Of a DNA stretch of 64,000 nt, positions 59,124-64,000 are shown piece after piece. Source of the DNA: Pseudofabraea citricarpa (taxonomy: Eukaryota; Ascomycota; Leotiomycetes; Helotiales; Dermateaceae); assembly GCA_029641185.1 (NCBI GenBank), contig JAPWGK010000001.1:2988501-3052500 (forward strand), in the 5' to 3' direction. The notes below the pieces were generated by a model. The model was not told the DNA's origin. It searched no databases and saw only the letters and a program-made list of their open reading frames with translations. Both the position numbers and the translations under genes were made by a program. How positions within the stretch are numbered: the stretch's first letter is position 1; the number at the start of each line of letters is the position of its first letter.

Positions 59124-60353
59124 ATGTCTTCCTTGAAAAGGTCATTCGGTCTAATGAAGTCCCGACAATCGCCGTTTCTTAACTCATTTCACACTACCTC
59201 CCGACGCGTTGCTGTGAAAGCTCCAGTAAGATCGAGGACAACCCATATTAGACCAAATCGAGTCCAGTCGGTCCCGAGGAGCGCGAGTTCTCCTACTGCA
59301 CCGAGACAGGACATGGACACACTCGAGGATTGTCTCCCGCCTGAAACTCTTCTTCACTCTGCTCGAAAATCAGGTGCTTTGGACGTAGAGCCCAGCCAAG
59401 CCATGGAGATACTTCGGGTATACCAACACCGCGCAGCACACCCAACTCCTGGTTGGGAAAAACAACTGTGTAATGGTGAGGATTATCGTTCTGCCTGGGT
59501 TGGACCTCTGTTGACAGTTTTAGATTTCTCTATTCAATCAGAAACCTTGACAATGCTAGGGCGGATCTTGAATCGTTGCAGCAGTAATGGCCAGCGACTT
59601 CTCGGGAAAGGTCTCGTACTTTCCGCCTCTCAACTTGGAGATTTCCAAGCCACATATGAACTCATTGAATCTGGACTTCGGACGAAGTCATTAGAGCTGA
59701 AAAGTTTTGTCAATCCTCTTCATCGATTGGGCCTGGAAGCAAAACAGAAAGATAATCCTGAGGCCATGGTTCTTCTCGGCAAGGTTCTTCTAAGTCAGAA
59801 TAGACCGGAAGAAGCCCTGCAATGGTTTACCAAGGCTGCAAAGCGTGATGACTTGACATTCTATGGCGCAAACGAGGCTCTTATCCAACGGGGCCGCATG
59901 TTACTTGCTTCGAAGGATCGCGTAGGTGCCGAGCAGGCCTTTCGAACGGCTGCAATAGACTTGGATGACCCGGCAGGTTACTTCTACCTTTCACAATTTC
60001 AGAAAGCTGGATCTTCAGAGCAAGAGGTGTACTTACTGAAAGCTGCAAGCTCCGGTATAGTCGAAGCAATGCACAACCTTGGGGATATCGAGCTAGCGAA
60101 AATCAATGCAAGACTTCACGACTCGAAGAAGAGAACCATCGGAGACTATGGTCTAGCCAGAGAGTGGTTTCAGGCTGCTGCCATGGAGGGTTTTGGTCTT
60201 TCGATGCTAAATATGGCTTCGATATGCCAATCTGTAGGGCAGGATGATGTTGCTACGCAATGGATCGAACGAGCAGAGGCTCTACCTGAAGTAGAGGAGT
60301 TGGCGAAAGACTTGAAGAGCCGATGGACCATGCCAGATACCGGATCGGTTTGA
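59124..60353 (+). CDS. mitochondrial TPR/Sel1-repeat protein
   Basis: A single exon of 409 residues from the ATG at 59124 (MSSLKRSFGLMKSRQSP). The frame is open to 58938 but that part is encoded by the tandem repeat and lacks conserved character. The N-terminus is basic with FHTTSRRVAVKAP, the usual form of a fungal mitochondrial presequence. From about residue 150 it is a helical repeat protein; Sel1/TPR-like units are NRPEEALQWFTKAAKRDD, RVGAEQAFRTAA, VEAMHNLGDIELAK and LAREWFQAAAMEGFGLSML. Such proteins act as scaffolds or assembly factors; the partner is unknown. Confidence 0.78.
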   Translation: MSSLKRSFGLMKSRQSPFLNSFHTTSRRVAVKAPVRSRTTHIRPNRVQSVPRSASSPTAPRQDMDTLEDCLPPETLLHSARKSGALDVEPSQAMEILRVYQHRAAHPTPGWEKQLCNGEDYRSAWVGPLLTVLDFSIQSETLTMLGRILNRCSSNGQRLLGKGLVLSASQLGDFQATYELIESGLRTKSLELKSFVNPLHRLGLEAKQKDNPEAMVLLGKVLLSQNRPEEALQWFTKAAKRDDLTFYGANEALIQRGRMLLASKDRVGAEQAFRTAAIDLDDPAGYFYLSQFQKAGSSEQEVYLLKAASSGIVEAMHNLGDIELAKINARLHDSKKRTIGDYGLAREWFQAAAMEGFGLSMLNMASICQSVGQDDVATQWIERAEALPEVEELAKDLKSRWTMPDTGSV

Positions 60354-60783
60354 TGGTCTTTAATCCACCAGTATAATAGCGGAGACAATACCTAAAGAAG
60401 TGATACCAGAAGAAAGAACGCATGTCGAGGGGTAAACCACCTGAGGGTGCTATAAGAAAGCGGTTGCTTGCGTCGCCGAATCAACTGATAAACCTGTTGA
60501 TTTTTCTCTTGATCTCATCAATCCAGAGTTGATGTCCTTACTGCCTTTTGCAGATGACATTACGTGGAAAGAACTTAGTGCCTTTATAGCTTTCTTGTTG
60601 TTGTTAAGTCAACACAAGAAAAGTGTCACAACAAGCGAAGGGTCGAGAGCGCGCGACCCTTAGTCTCCAGAAGAGCACAACACCAAGATCTAGAGGGATC
60701 AACTTTCTTGTTTTTACCACGCCAGCTTGTAAGTTCACCACAGTCTCAAAGCACCATCCCACCATCATCTCCTGCCGCACAAG
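60354..60783. other. intergenic spacer
   Basis: 3' flank of the TPR gene and 5' flank of the next. A short frame with many starts at 60623 shows no domain. No element recognised. Confidence 0.4.
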
Positions 60784-61465
60784 ATGTCCCAGCAGAGACC
60801 AGACAAGAACTTCTGCTTGAAGAGTAAGTAACCAAACCTATTGGATCTTTCAACGGCATGCCGTCGCTTACATAACGAATTCAGTTGTCAATCGGAACTT
60901 CAAGCCAGACACCATTACACAGACCCCAGATGTGCAGTCAAGCGACGAGGAAGATGAAGAAGATGGCAAGAGTAATCTCCCACCATGAGTTAACAGCTAG
61001 GAACCATATAACTAACATGGAACAGAGGAAGTACGCCTTACCCGAGCCGAAGCAAGAACCGCCGCCGCCGCCGATTTCGAGCAGTTGAAGGCCACCGTCC
61101 CTGACCAGTACCAGCAGAAGGCCAGACAGGACTCCAAGTGGACAGCCCAAAAGCTCATCATGATGGTTGCTACCTATGCCTACATCGTTGATCTCAAGAT
61201 TGAGCACGGCATCCCATTGTCTGGTTATGTTGTTCAAGTGTTCTCAGACAGAACACCCCTGGACGAACCGAGCAATGACTCAAATGAGAGACGTCGAAGC
61301 GAGCGGAGATACTTTCACATGCTCCGCAATGCCCTACCTCGGCCCTATAAGGACCGTATTGATGATCTGGAGGTTCCAGAGATTCAAGACAAGGTTCTTA
61401 TCGCTGCACTTGAGTTTATCAATGATATCAAGTGGCGCTGTCTTGTTAGGCCTGTGATCTACTAA
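60784..61465 (+). CDS. small protein of unknown function, three exons
   Basis: Exons 60784-60823, 60885-60971 and 61026-61465 give 188 residues. All junctions are GT-AG with CTAAC or AAC branch-like sites, and the phase is kept at each. The N-terminus (MSQQRPDKNFCLKIVNRNFK) is followed by an acidic SSDEEDEEDGKK stretch, an Ala-rich helix (LTRAEARTAAAADFEQLKAT) and a C-terminal domain (KWTAQKLIMMVATYAYIVDL, later HMLRNALPRPYKDR and ALEFINDIKWRCLV) that appears globular. I do not recognise the family. The first exon could lie further upstream. Confidence 0.65.
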
Positions 61466-61737
61466 GATACGGCTGATTGTGCATAAGGTTCCTTGCTATA
61501 TGCATAACTTTTAAGCATAGTGGTGGTGGATGGACGAATGGATAGATGGATGGTCGTTAATGGGTTTAAGACAAGAATCTGCATGGGAGAACTAGGGAGT
61601 GTTTGGGGGATCACAAATATGCTTCTATGCATAAGTAATTTGCAGGAAGCAAATACACGCAAAATCTCTGCTCTGGAAGCCCCGACTTGTTTTATCACTC
61701 GTGTACATGTGAAGATTAAGTGAAATACGTCCTATTT
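61466..61737. other. 3' flank of the small gene
   Basis: No coding signal; includes ATGGATGG-like short repeats near 61527-61555. Leads into the 62-bp repeat array. Confidence 0.4.
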
Positions 61738-62016
61738 ATCTATCTCGCTTAACTACGAGTCTCTTATATGATCATATATACCTGTATACGTATCTATATA
61801 CCTATCTCGCTTATCTACGAGTCTCTTATATGATCATATATACCTGTATACGTATCTATATACCTGCCTCTCTTAACTATAGAGCCTCTTATATTACCAT
61901 GTATATCTGCATACGTATCTATATACGCAGATTGTCCTATTTTATCTGCCTCGCTTAACTACGGAGTGTCTGACATGATAATATACTTGCATAGGTACGT
62001 ATCTATACACGCAGAT
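61738..62016. repeat. 62-bp tandem repeat, about four copies
   Basis: Each unit runs from TATCTCGCTTAACTACGAGT through CTCTTATATGATCATATATA to CTGTATACGTATCTATATAC. Copies 1 (from 61741) and 2 (from 61803) are nearly identical at a 62-bp offset; copies 3 and 4 are diverged, with insertions of about 10-20 bp (ending ACGCAGATT or ACGCAGATA). The sequence is AT-rich with many TATA and ATAC steps and lies between two 3' ends. Confidence 0.8.
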
Positions 62017-62441
62017 AGCTGTTCAGACTCTCCCAAAGACTTTGCGTATCTTCAAAGAAAACAAGCAATGCCAAGCCCTTGAACTCAAAAACATTAGGGT
62101 CATTCATGAGCCTTTCACAAGAGGGCTCGTGCATGGAGAGTTTCGTGTGAACCCTGTGTGGTCTCAAATAATGTACCTAGATATGTACCATGCAAGACAG
62201 GAATGAGCCTAAAACAGCTACCTCCCCTGGATGAGATAGGACAGGACAAAAGAACAAGCAAGGTAGTCACAGGAAATAAGGTCAGATGTAAAGGTGAACT
62301 GTGAAGTGTAATTGAGGCATATTCCATTCACGCCCGAATGTGAAGAAGCATCATTCGCCATGTGTATATGCTAAGTCCCCCTGCGAAACGCCGTGCAACC
62401 CTGAAAGAAGAACTCCTAAGCGCCTCAGAAACCACATAAAC
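62017..62441. other. 3' flank of the NC2-alpha gene
   Basis: Non-coding AT-mixed sequence downstream of the minus-strand stop at 62442. Nothing recognised. Confidence 0.4.
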
Positions 62442-63389
62442 CTAATCATCTGTGTTCGTCTTCTTCTTTCTGCCTCTGCTCTTCTTGGGCTTCACCTCTT
62501 CCTCGCTTTCGCTGTTCTCTTTTCTCTTCTTGGTCTCTCCTCCGGCGCCTTCCTGCCCATCTCCAACCTTGGCAACAATCTCCTGTAGGAAATCAAATTG
62601 CGGATCGCTCTCGACCACCTGCTTCAAGTGCTGTGCCGTAACCCGCTTTCCTCCCTTGTCCCGCGCGATTGCTGCGGCTCCCGTCACCAATTGGATCATA
62701 AACAGCTCCAGGGCTTTGTTGACCGCGACAGGCGTGACTTGTGCGACCTTGCCGACCTCCTCATCCGCCTGCATGATGCGCTTGATGCGCGCGACAGGGA
62801 ACTTGGTCTTGATCTCGATGTTGTCTGGATTGGGGTTCTTGCGATCGGCAGGTGGTTGAAAGGCAGGATTGGCGGATGATGAGGGTTGCGCGCCGCCCGC
62901 CTTTGCAGGGCGACCGCGTGGGTTTCGTGATGCCATGCTGGGAGAGGATATGTAGTTTTGTTCGGCGTACGGGTTGCCCTCCGACTTGATGGGTGTTTGC
63001 TCCGCGTAGTAGTGTGACGGCGTGGGAGCGCTGTCGAATGAGTGATTGGGGGGTAGCGCGGGAATTGGTGGCATATAGCCCCCGCCGTATTCACTGAGTT
63101 CGTTGGTCCCTAGCTGGTTCTCGTAAGAGCTGCGGAAGGATGGCGGCTGCGGTTGCAGTTGGTATTGCTGCTGCTGCTGCTGAGGCGCGTTTGCGATTGC
63201 AAAGGATGGCAGGTCTGGGGAGCGCGGCGCGTAGGGCGAGGGCTGAGTCTGCGGTGCAAGATGTGGCTGCTGATGTTGTTGTAGGACGGGGTGCTGGTAG
63301 TGCAGTTGTGGGTGGGATTGTTTTGTGGGAGAAGAGATGTCGAAGCTTGAGAGGTCGGGGGACTGGGGCGCATATTCATAGCCTTCCAT
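62442..63389 (-). CDS. BUR6: NC2 alpha, negative cofactor 2 (Dr1-associated corepressor)
   Basis: A single exon of 315 residues from the ATG at 63389 (MEGYEYAPQ). The histone-fold region (about residues 188-275) reads [20 protein letters not shown], then [40 protein letters not shown] and [11 protein letters not shown], as in the NC2-alpha/DRAP1 and CBF-NFY-type fold. NC2 alpha pairs with NC2 beta (Dr1) on TBP-bound promoters and blocks or remodels preinitiation. The N-terminal 180 residues are Gln/Pro-rich, including a run of six Gln, which is much longer than in yeast Bur6. The tail is basic and acidic ([20 protein letters not shown]), a nuclear signal. Confidence 0.92.
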   Translation of the reverse strand: MEGYEYAPQSPDLSSFDISSPTKQSHPQLHYQHPVLQQHQQPHLAPQTQPSPYAPRSPDLPSFAIANAPQQQQQQYQLQPQPPSFRSSYENQLGTNELSEYGGGYMPPIPALPPNHSFDSAPTPSHYYAEQTPIKSEGNPYAEQNYISSPSMASRNPRGRPAKAGGAQPSSSANPAFQPPADRKNPNPDNIEIKTKFPVARIKRIMQADEEVGKVAQVTPVAVNKALELFMIQLVTGAAAIARDKGGKRVTAQHLKQVVESDPQFDFLQEIVAKVGDGQEGAGGETKKRKENSESEEEVKPKKSRGRKKKTNTDD

Positions 63390-63950
63390 TGTTTTTTCTT
63401 CGCGTCTTTGGAGCGAGGGCGGTGGGCGGCGGGCGGTGGGAGTGGGCAATGGAGGGGTGCCCAGAGTGCAGTATGTATTGCAGTATGCCGGCTAATGCAG
63501 CGTGAATGACGGCTGCAAATAACGAAGCGTCGCCGAGCCACAGCAGATGCTACCGGCCCTACCCAAGCAGGCGGGCGATACAAACAGATCCCAAAGACCT
63601 GGAATGCGCCTGTGTCACACCAAATTCCCAATCTTATATCCCGTCAACGACGCTGCGAAAGTCGCGTCAGAAGCCGGACCAGATGAGGATAGGTGCGGGC
63701 TGGGCGGTGAGTGGGCGGATAAACAGGCGGGCCGCAAATCGTTCAGGAGTGGCAGAAGTGAAAAATTGAGCAAAATTGTTCGGGGCAGCAACGGCGTTTA
63801 TGTATGGGGCCGATCTGAGAGCCACTCTGCATTAAGCCGCCTTGGGCTAGCTTAATGCAGAAAACCACCCCCTTGCAAAAGAGAGATCGTTCATCGTTCA
63901 ACCTCCATCCTCTTCCTCCCTCTTGACTAGTCCGAGTGCTCGAACCCACC
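63390..63950. promoter_or_regulatory. divergent promoter, NC2-alpha and edge gene
   Basis: 561 bp between two start codons. A pyrimidine-rich leader (CATCCTCTTCCTCCCTCTTG near 63906-63925) precedes the ATG at 63951. GC-rich on the NC2-alpha side. No defined site. Confidence 0.45.
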
Positions 63951-64000
63951 ATGGCTCTCTTTACCACGGCAACTCTTCTCCATCGTCTTCTTCCCAGGGG
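63951..64000 (+). CDS. start of a gene cut by the window edge
   Basis: ATG in a good context (CCACCATGG) opens the frame MALFTTATLLHRLLPR, which is hydrophobic, basic and without acidic residues, like a mitochondrial presequence. Only 16 complete codons are visible. The product cannot be named. Confidence 0.5.
   Translation, partial: MALFTTATLLHRLLPR

Overview
The window is nuclear DNA of a filamentous ascomycete (Pezizomycotina). The evidence is short GT-AG introns (mostly 48-60 bp) with CTRAC-type branch sites, interrupted genes on both strands, PTH11-like rhodopsin-domain receptors, a velvet regulator and a CAP59/CMT1-type mannosyltransferase. The class cannot be fixed from sequence alone; the gene style would suit Leotiomycetes, but that is a guess. 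No tRNA, rRNA, CRISPR array or intact transposon was recognised. I rebuilt the exon chains by hand from splice signals and checked that reading phase carries across every junction.

Layout. 1-0.4 kb: a short two-exon gene of unknown function. 0.4-7.7 kb: non-coding, with three close CACGTG sites, a degenerate repeat, and an array of eleven same-strand copies of a GTTGCACGTCGC element between 2605 and 6094, which is the most striking unexplained signal. 7.7-17.3 kb: two PTH11-like membrane receptors flank a CAP59-family mannosyltransferase and a secreted FAD-linked oxidase, a typical accessory and cell-surface set. 18.3-21.8 kb: Xaa-Pro aminopeptidase with a possible mitochondrial long form, then a Pho80-type cyclin. 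21.8-26.8 kb: non-coding. 26.8-32 kb: a large RING plus RGG/RS-rich protein, divergent from a hormone-sensitive-lipase-type esterase. 35.4-36.7 kb: a velvet protein, best matched to VelC. 36.8-44.1 kb: a long gene-poor stretch. 44.1-45.6 kb: a third PTH11-like receptor.

45.9-53.6 kb is a dense housekeeping block: AKR1 palmitoyltransferase, signal recognition particle receptor beta, a short-chain dehydrogenase and cystathionine beta-synthase. 53.6-56.3 kb holds two nucleotidyltransferase-fold-like genes on either side of a TpA-rich island that looks RIP-mutated. The second has an intron carrying four exact-period copies of a branch-point/pyrimidine unit. 57.2-64 kb returns to core genes: a UTP16-like ribosome biogenesis factor, a mitochondrial TPR/Sel1 protein, a small conserved-looking protein, NC2-alpha (BUR6), and the first 50 bases of another gene at the edge.

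The genes do not form one pathway. Housekeeping genes are often divergent pairs sharing 400-560 bp promoters (RING/esterase, AKR1/SRP102, CBS/NTase-like, UTP16/TPR, NC2-alpha/edge gene). A STACWGTAS nonamer recurs at sixteen places, all outside the exons called here.
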